Source: Oscillatoriales cyanobacterium CG2_30_40_61 (GTDB lineage Bacteria; Cyanobacteriota; Cyanobacteriia; Cyanobacteriales; Microcoleaceae). Taken from it: a stretch of 64,000 nucleotides of DNA. The first letter of the stretch is position 1, and every line of letters starts with the position of its first letter. A program made the translations under genes and the position numbers. Shown here piece after piece: positions 27,863 to 37,204 of this stretch. Below the pieces are notes generated by a model that saw only the letters and a program-made list of their open reading frames with translations, did not search any database and was not told the origin of the DNA. Location: positions 1 to 64,000 of the forward strand of contig MNYZ01000087.1 in the NCBI GenBank assembly GCA_001873365.1, written 5' to 3'.

Positions 27863-28059
27863 TTATAACTTTACAAAACAATAACTAATAATTCCCACGT
27901 TTTCCTCATTTAGTGTTAGTTTAAGGAAAGATAGTATGGGGTTGATATCGCCTGTGGATGTTCGGAAACTTACCCTAGTCTCAGTCGCGATCAAATTCAG
28001 TCTATCTCCCCTATTTAGGGAAAAACCACCAGCAGTTGTTAATTAAAAATTAATTCAAT

Positions 28060-29403
28060 ATGTCCAGATATGACTCTCATTTAAGATGTTCGTTCTGCGG
28101 TAAATCTCAAGAGCAAGTTCGCAAATTAATTGCCGGCCCTGGTGTTTATATCTGTGATGAATGCGTCGAACTCTGTAACGAGATTTTAGAAGAAGAATTT
28201 TCTGACAAAAATCTAGCTACGGCTGTCACAGGACAACCGGGGGTAAGTTCTTCCAAACAGTCTAAGAATAAAGGATTTTCTCTGACTTCCATTCCTAAAC
28301 CCATCGAAATTAAAAACTATTTAGATGATCATGTCATTGGTCAAGATGGGGCAAAAAAAGTGCTATCCGTTGCGGTTTATAACCACTATAAACGCCTGAG
28401 TGTAGACAAGTTAAAAGGTTCTGATTCAGGATCCGATGATCCTGTAGAATTACAAAAAGCTAATATTTTGTTAATGGGGCCTACAGGTTGCGGTAAAACC
28501 TTACTGGCTCAATCTTTAGCAAAATTATTAGATGTTCCCTTTGCCGTTGCCGATGCCACAACTTTAACCGAAGCCGGTTATGTTGGGGATGATGTGGAAA
28601 ATATTTTATTGCGGTTATTACAGGTTGCTGATTTTGATATTGAAGCCGCACAACAGGGGATTATTTATATTGATGAAATTGATAAAATAGCCCGCAAAAG
28701 TGAAAATACCTCCATTACACGAGATGTGTCTGGAGAAGGGGTACAACAAGCCCTATTAAAAATGTTAGAAGGGACTGTAGTTAATGTTCCTCCCCAGGGT
28801 GGACGCAAACATCCCTATCAAGATTTTATCCAAATTGATACCAGCAAAATTCTATTTGTCTGTGGCGGTGCTTTCGTGGGTTTAGAAAAACTAATTGAGC
28901 AACGTTTAGGGAAAAAATCCCTAGGTTTTGTACAGTCGGGAGAAGATCAGAAAACTGCGATTGTTCCCCTCCAGTCCGACGAAGTTTTGTATCATGTTCA
29001 ACCGGAAGATTTAGTAAAATTTGGCTTAATTCCTGAATTTATTGGTCGCCTTCCGGTTTTAACTCGGGTTTCTCCTTTGGATGAGGGAGCATTAATGCAG
29101 ATTTTAACCGAACCAAGTAATGCTTTAGTTAAACAATATAAAAAGCTATTACGCATGGATAATGTGCGCTTAGAATTTGAACCGGAAGCATTAAAAGCTA
29201 TTGCCAAAGAAGCCTTCCGTCGGAAAACCGGGGCGCGAGCTTTACGGGGAATTCTGGAGGAATTAATGTTAGAAGTAATGTATGAAATTCCCTCCAGAAA
29301 AGATGTAGTTCACTGTGTAATTACCCAAGAAATGGTAGAAAAACGTTCCACAGCAGAAATATTATGGCATCCCGCTTGGCATCGACAACATGAGTCGGCA
29401 TAA
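28060..29403 (+). CDS. clpX: ATP-dependent Clp protease ATP-binding subunit ClpX
   Basis: 447 residues, full length. Unfoldase that feeds substrates to ClpP. N-terminal zinc-binding domain CSFCGK...CDECVELC (residues about 10-40), Walker A GPTGCGKT, Walker [12 protein letters not shown], pore loop region GYVGDDVEN, and sensor-2 GARALR. It is not preceded by clpP here, although the clpP-clpX order is common in bacteria, so it is transcribed from its own promoter in the 197 bases upstream. Confidence 0.97.
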   Translation: MSRYDSHLRCSFCGKSQEQVRKLIAGPGVYICDECVELCNEILEEEFSDKNLATAVTGQPGVSSSKQSKNKGFSLTSIPKPIEIKNYLDDHVIGQDGAKKVLSVAVYNHYKRLSVDKLKGSDSGSDDPVELQKANILLMGPTGCGKTLLAQSLAKLLDVPFAVADATTLTEAGYVGDDVENILLRLLQVADFDIEAAQQGIIYIDEIDKIARKSENTSITRDVSGEGVQQALLKMLEGTVVNVPPQGGRKHPYQDFIQIDTSKILFVCGGAFVGLEKLIEQRLGKKSLGFVQSGEDQKTAIVPLQSDEVLYHVQPEDLVKFGLIPEFIGRLPVLTRVSPLDEGALMQILTEPSNALVKQYKKLLRMDNVRLEFEPEALKAIAKEAFRRKTGARALRGILEELMLEVMYEIPSRKDVVHCVITQEMVEKRSTAEILWHPAWHRQHESA

Positions 29404-29411
29404 TTAACTTT

Positions 29412-29462
29412 AATGGGTGGGTTTTGCTAACAAATTGGATATGCTAATAAACCTGCCCGTTT
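29412..29462. repeat. Dispersed hairpin repeat after clpX
   Basis: GGGTGGGTTT and AAACCTGCCC pair over 10 positions with two G-U pairs around a loop of about 24 bases (TGCTAACAAATT...). Same family as those at 10490 and 20826; each lies just after a stop codon and could help end transcription. Confidence 0.5.
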
Positions 29463-29507
29463 GACGGATGTAATTGTTTTTTGTAGTCTAACAAAGCAAA
29501 TCAAACA

Positions 29508-29870
29508 ATGAAAAAAAACCTTCTGATCCCGGTAATTTTTTCATCTGTTTTTACCGTTATTTTACCCGCTAACGCCCTAGAAACCCGTTGTGGATGGCTG
29601 GTCAATCCCACTCCCGCCAATTGGTATTTAAAAGACACAGACGGGACTTGGACTCTTTCGCTTCAGGGGGGATATCAAGCTAGTGGAATGGAAAATATCC
29701 CCGATCTTGATGGGCCAGAATATGTCAAAACCAATGGCAATTATGGATATACCTGTGCCTGTTTAGATGTGGATACCGACAGTAACCAAATGAGAATTAC
29801 TCGGGTTCAAAATACTCAACAATTATCGCTTTCCACCTGTGAACAAGATCAAAATTTACCCCCTTGGTAA
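29508..29870 (+). CDS. Secreted DUF4087 family protein
   Basis: 120 residues. Signal peptide with hydrophobic core 4-20 and cleavage after ANA at about 23. The mature protein carries TRCGWLVNPTPANWYLKD, TWTLSLQGGYQA, YVKTNGNYGYTCACLDV and LSTCEQD, the pattern and four cysteines of the DUF4087 family. Function unknown; probably a small disulfide-stabilised periplasmic protein. Stands alone between clpX and a convergent ABC exporter. Confidence 0.85.
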   Translation: MKKNLLIPVIFSSVFTVILPANALETRCGWLVNPTPANWYLKDTDGTWTLSLQGGYQASGMENIPDLDGPEYVKTNGNYGYTCACLDVDTDSNQMRITRVQNTQQLSLSTCEQDQNLPPW

Positions 29871-29879
29871 TTCTCCAAA

Positions 29880-31625
29880 TTAAACCAATAATTCTTCCAG
29901 TTTGTGTTGGTTCCACAGGGTTTGATATAGTCCTTTAATAGCGACTAATTCCCTATGGGTTCCAGTCTGAATAATACTGCCTTTTTCCATGACTAAAATC
30001 CGATCCGCCATGGCCGCCGCCGACATTTGATGGGAGATAAAAACAACGGTTTTGCGTTGGACTCCTAGTTTTAAATTTCGTAAAATTTCCGTAGCGGTTT
30101 GATTATCTACACTCGAAAGAGCATCATCTAAAATTAAAATTGGTGCATCTACTAATAGTGCTCTGGCTAAAGCTGTTCGCTGTCTTTGTCCCCCAGATAA
30201 GGTAATTCCCCTTTCACCCACTAGGGTTTCATATTGTTTCGGGAAATTCAAAATTTCCTCATGAATTTTAGCAATTTTAGCCGCTATTTCAATTTCTGAT
30301 TGTTCGATTAGGGGGTTACCGTAAGCAATATTATTCTGAATACTGGTACTAAATAAAAAGCTCTCTTGAGGAACATAGGCGATCGCACTTCTCAAATCCG
30401 ATAACTTTAATTGCGTAATATCCTGACCATCGACAAATAACTGATCAATCTTAATATCTAATAACCGAGGAATAGCATTAGCTAAAGTCGATTTACCCGA
30501 ACCAATTGGGCCAACAATGGCAACGGTTTCCCCAGGTTTAATCATAAAATTAACATCATTCAGAGCCGGAATTTTGCTTCTGGGGTAGGTATAATTCAGA
30601 TGAAAAGCACTTAACCAGCCTTGAATTGGGGTGGGTAAAGGTAAAGGTTCTAAAGGGTCTTTGATCCGAGGTTCAACACTTAAAATCGCTTCAACTCGAT
30701 CAATACTCACTTCTCCCCGTTGATAGGCTGTAATTGTAAATCCTAATAAAGCCGTGGGAAATACTAAGCGTTCCACATATAAAATTAATGCTACAAAATC
30801 ACCGATACTCAGTTCTCCGTTAGCGATAAAATCATCCCCAATTCCCAATAAAATTAAAAAACTTAAACTGGCAATTCCCCCCAAAATGGGAAACAAAAGA
30901 TTTCGGGTTTTAGCTAAATCTAAATTAGCATAAAATAATTGTTGGTTATTTTCGTCAAAGGCTTGGCGTTCATTTTCTTCTTGAGCGTAAATCTTAATTA
31001 AAGAAATGCCGCTCATATCCTCTTGAATTAAATCACTAATATTTGATAGTTTTTCCTGAACTGTCATTTGTTGATCTCTGAGTTTCCCACTAAAAACCTG
31101 GACTAAAATCAACATAAAGGGATAAACAGAAATTGATAATAAAGTCAAGCGGAAGTTAATCGCTAACATTACCGGAAGGGTTAACCCATAGGCAAAAATA
31201 GTATTAGCAATACTCAGAACTGCAAAACCCAATAAACGGCGAATATTATCAACATCACTGGTGGCGCGATTAATTAAATCTCCCACGGTACTTTCTGAAA
31301 AATAGGAGGATTCTAGGGTGAGTAAATGATTGAAAATCTTTTGTTTTAAATCAAACTCAACTTGACGACCAACCCCAAAGGTGATAGTGCGGGATAACAT
31401 CCGAATCACCCACATAATTGAGGCTAAAATAAAAATTAAGAATACCTGATTTTGTACCGTATTAAATTTAATCGCAACTTGTAGTTCATTTACCACATCC
31501 CGAATCAAAATTGGAATATAAACCCCTAAAAGATTAACCATAAATAATGCCACAATGCCTAAGATTGTAGCTTTCTTATGGGGACGTAAATAGCCTAGCA
31601 GTTTTTGGAATCGAGAAGATTTCAT
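29880..31625 (-). CDS. ABC exporter, fused permease-ATPase half transporter
   Basis: 581 residues. Six-helix ABC-B type membrane domain (about 1-310) followed by an ATPase: Walker A GPIGSGKS, Q-loop YVPQESFLFSTS, signature LSGGQRQRTALARAL, Walker B ILILDDALSSVD and the H-loop FISHQMSA. It resembles MdlB/MsbA-like lipid or multidrug exporters and would act as a dimer in the plasma membrane. Substrate cannot be told from sequence. No partner half transporter is adjacent. Confidence 0.94.
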   Translation of the reverse strand: MKSSRFQKLLGYLRPHKKATILGIVALFMVNLLGVYIPILIRDVVNELQVAIKFNTVQNQVFLIFILASIMWVIRMLSRTITFGVGRQVEFDLKQKIFNHLLTLESSYFSESTVGDLINRATSDVDNIRRLLGFAVLSIANTIFAYGLTLPVMLAINFRLTLLSISVYPFMLILVQVFSGKLRDQQMTVQEKLSNISDLIQEDMSGISLIKIYAQEENERQAFDENNQQLFYANLDLAKTRNLLFPILGGIASLSFLILLGIGDDFIANGELSIGDFVALILYVERLVFPTALLGFTITAYQRGEVSIDRVEAILSVEPRIKDPLEPLPLPTPIQGWLSAFHLNYTYPRSKIPALNDVNFMIKPGETVAIVGPIGSGKSTLANAIPRLLDIKIDQLFVDGQDITQLKLSDLRSAIAYVPQESFLFSTSIQNNIAYGNPLIEQSEIEIAAKIAKIHEEILNFPKQYETLVGERGITLSGGQRQRTALARALLVDAPILILDDALSSVDNQTATEILRNLKLGVQRKTVVFISHQMSAAAMADRILVMEKGSIIQTGTHRELVAIKGLYQTLWNQHKLEELLV

Positions 31626-31738
31626 AAAAAAGTTAATTTATTAATTGAATTGATCATATCAAATATCAGACTATTAAAGCAGTCGCGCCTGGCAGTTAGG
31701 ATATTAAAACCTTGCGCAGAGAACTCTTTTCCTGTCTG

Positions 31739-31771
31739 TTCCCTGTTCCCTGTTCCCTGTTCCCTGTTCCC
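31739..31771 (+). repeat. Heptanucleotide tandem repeat (TTCCCTG)
   Basis: Four to five copies of TTCCCTG lie between two minus-strand genes. Typical cyanobacterial STRR sequence. No known function. Confidence 0.85.
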
Positions 31772-31816
31772 CGCCATAAGATAGGTTCCAAATATATAAT
31801 TTAACTGCTGGACAGG

Positions 31817-33853
31817 TTACGGATTACTGATTACCGATTGAGGCATTTTCCAAATTTTAATCGTTTTATCTTCACTGCCACTGACAATAATTTCGCCATT
31901 GGAACTTACAGCTAAAGCATTAATCGGTTGATAGTGACCCCACAAGGTAGCCAGTTTTTTGCCCGTTTTGAAATCCCAAACAATCACACTATCACCTCCA
32001 CTGACCAAGGTTTTACCATCCTTAGTAATAGCCAAGGATTTCACGGGATTATTATTCGCTTTCCAGACCGCTTTTTGTTCCCCCGTATTCGGATTCCACA
32101 ACCGAACAGTACCGTCATCACTGGCACTGATTAGGGTTTTTCCGTCAGGATGATAAACCAAAGCATTAATAGTCCCGTTATCACCCGATATACTCCGCTT
32201 GCGAGTCCCCGTTGGCAAATTCCATAACCGAATACCTTGGTCTGACCCCCCACTAGCCAGAGTTTGACCATCAGGACTAAAAGCCAGGGCATGAACACTG
32301 CCTTCATGGCCGACAAATTTCAATTGTCGAGCTCCTGGATTTAAAGGCCAAAGGAGAATAGTTTTATCGTCACTCCCACTAGCTAAAGTTTGACCATCGG
32401 GACTAAAAACCACCACATTCACCCCCTCGGTATGTCCTTCAATGGTTCGGATTCTATTTCCATCCTTCAAATCCCACAGACGAATGGTTTTATCATTGCT
32501 CCCACTAGCAATGGTAGTACCGTTGGGACTAATCGCTAAGGCTTTCACCCAACTGGAATGGGCCGCAATGGTGCGAGGTTTAACATCTGTGGTTAAATCC
32601 CAAATTCTAATAGCTCCAAAACTCCCTACCGCCAGATTTTTATTATTGGGACTAATCGCCACGGCATAAATTTGGCCAACGGCTCGTTCATAACCCTCTA
32701 AAAAAATACTCCCGGGTAACCCTTTTAAAATCAGAATCGGATTAACCGGAATAAATCCATAACGGACATAGCCATCAATTTGGGTATAAACTCCGCCCAA
32801 TACCAGTAAAGATGTTCCTAAAACCCACAAATATTTAAGCTGAATTTTAGGAAACGTAATTTTAGGAATAGAAAAATTAAACCCATCATTCCAATTAGAC
32901 TTTGCTGCCTTTGTATCTTTAGGGGAGAGTTGGGCTGGCTCCTTCTGGGCGCCCACAGGCTTAATCTCAGCTAAACATTGCAAAATTTCTTGTGGAGTTT
33001 GAGGCCGATTTCCCGGGAAAGGAGCCATTAAATAATCAATCGTTACTGCAAATTGCTCAGAAAGATTAGGCGCGCCCTTTCGCCATAATAACTTTCCGGT
33101 TCGGGGGTTTTCTGGATAGGCCGTGGGAGGTTTTCCCGTTAATAAATAAATAAAAGTTCTTCCTAGGGCAAAAAAATCCGATTGAGGAACAGCCTTACCA
33201 TTAGTTTGTTCTGGCGGTGTATATCCAGGCGAAACAATCCCGGTTACATTTTGCCCCTCATTAATCTTAATCATAAAAGTCTCTGTAACTTCCCTAGCAG
33301 TTCCAAAATCAATTAATACCAACTGCCCATTGGGTTTGCGCATAATATTTTGAGGCTTAATATCCCGATGGAAGTATTGCAAATTATGGACTTGCTCTAG
33401 GATCTCAGTCAGTTCTTTTAACCATGCCAAAGCCAGTTCTTGACTGATAGGTTCCTTTTTCCGTTCCTTCATCCAGTCTTGTAAATTTTGCCCTTCAATT
33501 TTCTCCATCACCAAACAGTGGAGAGCCTCCTCGCTCCCCTTGGGAAGATAGGTAAAATAGCCATCGGGATCAACTTTAGGAATACCCGGATGGTTAAGCT
33601 GACTCAAGACCTTCGCTTCTTGTTTGAACAAAGAGACAGCCTTAGGATGGTTTTTTAATAAAACCTTGACTACCTTACATTTGCCTTGATCATCAATTTC
33701 AAATGTTTTGCCAAAACCTCCTCCTCCCAGTTGTTTGATCACACGATAACGTCCCTCCAGCAAAAGTTCTGAGCCACATTGACAGCAAGTGCGCCGATTC
33801 TCGTTTGCCGGATCAGTTGGATTTGGACACTTAGGATTAAGGCAATAACTCAC
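31817..33853 (-). CDS. Ser/Thr protein kinase with C-terminal WD40 propeller
   Basis: About 678 residues if translation starts at the GTG at 33853, which gives VSYCLNPKCPNP, the usual beginning of this cyanobacterial kinase family; the frame is open further upstream. A four-cysteine zinc ribbon (CLNPKC ... CCQCG) precedes the kinase domain (GGGGFGKTFE loop, HRDIKPQN catalytic loop, LIDFGTAREV). One membrane helix follows (YLWVLGTSLLVLGGVY), then about seven WD40 repeats (LASGSDDKTILLW type) as an extracytoplasmic or luminal propeller. Kinase targets unknown. This is the second eukaryotic-type kinase in the window, with WD40 in place of TPR. Confidence 0.92.
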   Translation of the reverse strand: MSYCLNPKCPNPTDPANENRRTCCQCGSELLLEGRYRVIKQLGGGGFGKTFEIDDQGKCKVVKVLLKNHPKAVSLFKQEAKVLSQLNHPGIPKVDPDGYFTYLPKGSEEALHCLVMEKIEGQNLQDWMKERKKEPISQELALAWLKELTEILEQVHNLQYFHRDIKPQNIMRKPNGQLVLIDFGTAREVTETFMIKINEGQNVTGIVSPGYTPPEQTNGKAVPQSDFFALGRTFIYLLTGKPPTAYPENPRTGKLLWRKGAPNLSEQFAVTIDYLMAPFPGNRPQTPQEILQCLAEIKPVGAQKEPAQLSPKDTKAAKSNWNDGFNFSIPKITFPKIQLKYLWVLGTSLLVLGGVYTQIDGYVRYGFIPVNPILILKGLPGSIFLEGYERAVGQIYAVAISPNNKNLAVGSFGAIRIWDLTTDVKPRTIAAHSSWVKALAISPNGTTIASGSNDKTIRLWDLKDGNRIRTIEGHTEGVNVVVFSPDGQTLASGSDDKTILLWPLNPGARQLKFVGHEGSVHALAFSPDGQTLASGGSDQGIRLWNLPTGTRKRSISGDNGTINALVYHPDGKTLISASDDGTVRLWNPNTGEQKAVWKANNNPVKSLAITKDGKTLVSGGDSVIVWDFKTGKKLATLWGHYQPINALAVSSNGEIIVSGSEDKTIKIWKMPQSVISNP

Positions 33854-34313
33854 ATTGATCGAGAACCCAGATCTAGGTTGAAGAATCGTTGTTAATTGGT
33901 AGCTAGGTTTTAGTTCAAATTTAGCTTTCTTAAACAGCAACACGGTTAGGTGTGACTCCGCAATTAACCAATTTAGTTAAGTTTTTACGTTGTTTAATTA
34001 TGCTGAATTTAAAAACCTGTCACAATAATAGCACTCCAGACGCCAAACCGACAAAAAATTCAGTCAGGAGAAATAACCTCCGGGGGAGTTTCCCGAAAAA
34101 ACAACAACCGGGTTTTTGAATTAAGGCTCAGATTAGTAAAATCAGTTCTTGTAGAAACTCGGTTTCTTCTGCGCCATCGCTGGGGTTAGCGGGGTGGGTG
34201 TCGGCAATTGTGGTATTAATTTAAAAATACAAAGGATTTAGTTTCGCTGATCCTGGTGTTTGATCTGGTGGTTTGAACAACCTCGATATCCACTATTCCA
34301 TGATTATTTTCTT
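33854..34313. other. Divergent intergenic region before ssb
   Basis: About 460 bases. The 5' end of the kinase frame overlaps its beginning. At 34080-34170 there are weak matches to the core of the MITE family (GGGAGTTTCCCG, ACAACCGGGTTTTTG, GTAGAAACTCGGTTTCTTC) without terminal repeats, likely a decayed copy. No gene is supported. Confidence 0.45.
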
Positions 34314-34673
34314 ATGAACCTAAATGTTGTTACTTTGGTCGGTCGCGCTGGCAGAGATCCAGAGGTGAAATATTTTGAGTCCGGTAGTGTCGTCTGTAAC
34401 CTAACCTTGGCAGTTAACCGTCGGACTCGAAAAACAGATGAACCCGATTGGTTTAACTTAGAAATTTGGGACAAAACAGCAGAAGTGGCGGCTAACTATG
34501 TCCGAAAGGGCAGTTTAATTGGGATTAAAGGAGTGTTAAAGTTTGAGCATTGGCAGGATCGCAATACCGGAACTCAAAGATCAAAACCTGTAATTCGAGT
34601 GTATGAATTGGATCTATTGGGTTCTAAGCGGGATGAAGAAGGCGCGCCTCGGAACAACTATGATGAATTTTAA
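34314..34673 (+). CDS. ssb: Single-stranded DNA-binding protein
   Basis: 119 residues from the ATG at 34314; the frame is open to 34260, but NLNVVTLVGRAGRDPEVKYF is the normal N-terminus. The OB-fold is complete (VCNLTLAVNRR, DWFNLEIWDKTAEVAANYVRKGSLIGIKG). The acidic tail is very short and ends NNYDEF instead of the usual DDIPF-type tip, so partner recruitment through the C-terminus may be weakened. It is followed 12 bases later by a TPR gene. Confidence 0.93.
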   Translation: MNLNVVTLVGRAGRDPEVKYFESGSVVCNLTLAVNRRTRKTDEPDWFNLEIWDKTAEVAANYVRKGSLIGIKGVLKFEHWQDRNTGTQRSKPVIRVYELDLLGSKRDEEGAPRNNYDEF

Positions 34674-34685
34674 CTGGGGAAAACC

Positions 34686-35225
34686 GTGGCCCAAGAACCC
34701 TTAGACACCGTTCAAACTTCCTACCAAGCGGGTCAGTTTGCCTTTGAACAGGGACGTTATCGAGAGTCGGTTCAATATTTAGAACAGGCTCTCCAAGGCG
34801 CCGGGGCCAATACTCGTCTCGGTGGAGAGATCCAAATCTGGTTAGTCACAGCATGGTCAGCCTCTGGAAAAAGGCAAGAAGCGATCGCTCTATGTAAACA
34901 GTTGACCCGTCATCCTAATATTGGCACTCGTCAACAGGCTCGTCGTTTACTCGAAGTCCTAGAAGCGCCTCAACTCTACATTGACCCGGAGGGATTTGTA
35001 AAAATTCCTGATTTGGATCATCTGGATGTCCCAGGTAATACCCGCTCTCAAAACGATTCCGTGGCCACGGTTCGCTCGATTCCCAAACCCCCGGTTTCGC
35101 CTATTGTCAACTCTGGGGATGGGGTGGAGACTCGAGACAATCAATTTTTGGGGATCGCTTTAATCATCGTGCTTCTAGTGAGTGGCGGGTTAATCTGGGT
35201 CAGTTCTTTAATCGGTAATCAGTAA
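34686..35225 (+). CDS. TPR-repeat protein with C-terminal membrane anchor
   Basis: 179 residues, starting at GTG (34686) behind GGGGAAAA. The first 95 residues form two to three TPR-like helical pairs (AGQFAFEQGRYRESVQYLEQAL; IWLVTAWSASGKRQEAIALC). A proline-rich spacer follows, then one membrane helix at about 153-173 near the C-terminus. Probably a tail-anchored scaffold on the plasma or thylakoid membrane; partner unknown. Conserved in cyanobacteria by my recollection. Likely co-transcribed with ssb. Confidence 0.8.
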   Translation: MAQEPLDTVQTSYQAGQFAFEQGRYRESVQYLEQALQGAGANTRLGGEIQIWLVTAWSASGKRQEAIALCKQLTRHPNIGTRQQARRLLEVLEAPQLYIDPEGFVKIPDLDHLDVPGNTRSQNDSVATVRSIPKPPVSPIVNSGDGVETRDNQFLGIALIIVLLVSGGLIWVSSLIGNQ

Positions 35226-35330
35226 TCAGTAATCAGCTATAATCACAAAATCAGTGGTTAGACGCGCCATGGCAAATCTAACCACTAATCACCGATAACT
35301 GATCACTGGTATCAATAAACGTTCTTTAAC
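35214..35330. repeat. Heptamer repeats with inverted copies (GTAATCA / GTTAG)
   Basis: GTAATCA occurs three times in a row at about 35216-35236, and AATCAGTGGTTAGA with TCTAACCACTAATCA about 45 bases apart form an inverted repeat (about 35248-35290), able to fold into a hairpin. The heptamer overlaps the last codons and stop of the TPR gene. Confidence 0.7.
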
Positions 35331-35344
35331 AAGAATCGGTATAG

Positions 35345-36286
35345 ATGGAAGTTGAAATTCCCCAACTAGAAAGTGTTAAGCTCCAACTCATGAACCATCA
35401 AAGACCCAAAAAGCCTAAGATGTTGGTCGTTGACGATGAGCCGGATAATTTGGATCTGCTCTATCGGACATTTCGACGTAACTTTAATGTATTTAAGGCC
35501 GAAAGCGGGGGTCAGGCTTTAGAAATTTTGGCGGCCGAAGGAGAAGTGGCGGTCATTATTTCCGACCAACGAATGCCAGAAATGAAGGGTACAGAGTTTC
35601 TCAGCAAAACTGTACCGGAGTTCCCCAATACGGTGCGAATTATTTTAACCGGATTTACAGATATTGAGGATTTGGTGGATGCGATTAATTCCGGGCAGGT
35701 CTACAAATATATTACAAAGCCCTGGGATCCTAATGAACTCAAAGTCGTGGTCGAAAGAGCCGCCCAAACCTATGAATTGCTGAACCAACGCACCGCAGAA
35801 CTTAATCGTGCGAGGGCTCAAACCCAACTGTTAGCGACGATTATGGAAGCAGCCCAAGTAGCGACGACCCTAGAAAGTCTATTCACTACCCTGTGTGCAG
35901 CCGTAGCAGCCGAGTTCCGGGCGGATGTTTGCATTTTGCAACAAATTAAAGACAATCGCTTAACTTCTGTAGAAGGTCATTATAGTTCCACCGGTGTTGT
36001 GGAAAACTGGTTAGAGATTGATCCCTTAGTTCAGGAAAGCATAACTACGGTCACGGTACAAGCATCAATTAATATTACGAGTGATCCCGAATTGGCGACC
36101 CTAGCCCATTATCAAAGTTCTGGTATTCAAGCCCATATCAATATCCCCATTACCTATCGGGAAAAACTCATTGGTCTGTTATCAGTACAATGGAAACGCC
36201 CTTGTCAGATGGGTCTGGATGATTTAACTACGGTTCATTTAGTGGCTCAACAAATCGCTTTAGCCTTAATTAGTCTGGGGCATTAA
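35345..36286 (+). CDS. Response regulator with GAF output domain
   Basis: 313 residues. N-terminal receiver domain (about 25-145): MLVVDDEPDNLDLL, phosphoacceptor aspartate in VIISDQRMPEMKG, T in ILTGFTD, K in YITKPWDP. A short coiled coil and a GAF domain (about 165-310; LESLFTTLCAAVAAEF ... HINIPITYREKLIGLLSVQW) follow. No DNA-binding domain, so it acts through protein contacts or small-ligand sensing. No kinase lies beside it. Confidence 0.92.
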   Translation: MEVEIPQLESVKLQLMNHQRPKKPKMLVVDDEPDNLDLLYRTFRRNFNVFKAESGGQALEILAAEGEVAVIISDQRMPEMKGTEFLSKTVPEFPNTVRIILTGFTDIEDLVDAINSGQVYKYITKPWDPNELKVVVERAAQTYELLNQRTAELNRARAQTQLLATIMEAAQVATTLESLFTTLCAAVAAEFRADVCILQQIKDNRLTSVEGHYSSTGVVENWLEIDPLVQESITTVTVQASINITSDPELATLAHYQSSGIQAHINIPITYREKLIGLLSVQWKRPCQMGLDDLTTVHLVAQQIALALISLGH

Positions 36287-36301
36287 TCAATTTGAAGAAG
36301 G

Positions 36302-36370
36302 GAACACCGGAACACCGGAACACCGGAACAGGCAATAGGTCACAGTTAACAGGTCACAGCTAACAGGTCA
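36302..36370 (+). repeat. Octamer repeat (GGAACACC) and 14-mer repeat
   Basis: Three and a half copies of GGAACACC at about 36302-36330 are followed by AACAGGTCACAGTT-type units (three copies) to about 36370, directly before menG. The same octamer occurs in opposite orientation at 50087-50115. Confidence 0.85.
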
Positions 36371-36378
36371 CTAGAGGA

Positions 36379-37125
36379 ATGGTGAAGGAAAATAACTCGA
36401 TTCAAGGGATTTTTAATCGCATCGCCCCGGTCTATGATCAGTTAAATGATCGGTTAAGTTTGGGACAACATCGGATTTGGAAAAAAATGGCCGTGGGCTG
36501 GAGTGGGGCTAAACCCGGAGATACCGCTTTGGATTTATGTTGTGGAAGTGGAGATTTAGCACTGTTATTAGCACAACAGGTCGGAGGGCGCGGACAGGTG
36601 TTTGGGGTGGATTTTTCCAGTTGTCAATTGGAGATTGCCCAGCATCGACCCCGACCTTTTACTATTCCTACGGCTAGGATCTCTTGGCTAGAAGCGGATG
36701 TATTAAAATTGCCGTTTGCAGATAACACCTTTGACTGTGCCACCATGGGCTATGGTTTACGGAATGTTGCAGATATTCCCCGCAGTCTTGAGGAACTCCA
36801 TCGGGTACTCAAACCCGGGGCGAAGGCTGCTATTTTGGATTTTCACCGTCCTCAAGGTTCCCTATTGCGTACTTTTCAACAGTGGTATTTAAGGCAGTTT
36901 GTGGTGGAGACGGCTGATAAATTTGGGTTTCGAGAAGAATACGCTTATATTAACCCTAGTTTAGATCAATTTCCCATCGGCACAGAACAGATTCGGTTAG
37001 CCCAGCAAGCAGGATTTTCCACCGCCACACATTACCCGATCGCAAGCGGTATGATGGGGATATTAGTAATAACTAAAGGCAATGGGCAACAGGCAACAGA
37101 CAACAGGGTTGTTCCAAGAGAGTGA
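36379..37125 (+). CDS. menG: 2-phytyl-1,4-naphthoquinone / demethylmenaquinone methyltransferase
   Basis: 248 residues, UbiE family. In cyanobacteria it makes the last methylation of phylloquinone (photosystem I) and related quinones. SAM motif LDLCCGSGDLALLL, DNTFDCATMGYGLRN, HRVLKPGAKAAILDFHRP and the C-terminal SGMMGILVITKG are present. The final 14 residues (NGQQATDNRVVPRE) come from a GGCAACA-type heptamer repeat that has extended the reading frame past the normal end. RBS AGAGGA precedes the ATG. Confidence 0.95.
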   Translation: MVKENNSIQGIFNRIAPVYDQLNDRLSLGQHRIWKKMAVGWSGAKPGDTALDLCCGSGDLALLLAQQVGGRGQVFGVDFSSCQLEIAQHRPRPFTIPTARISWLEADVLKLPFADNTFDCATMGYGLRNVADIPRSLEELHRVLKPGAKAAILDFHRPQGSLLRTFQQWYLRQFVVETADKFGFREEYAYINPSLDQFPIGTEQIRLAQQAGFSTATHYPIASGMMGILVITKGNGQQATDNRVVPRE

Positions 37126-37204
37126 CCTAGTTTTTCGGATTTGGGTCTGTTCCCTGAGTGAGCTAATGGACTAGATATATTTCTGGCGGGCTGCTGCGAC
37201 AAGA

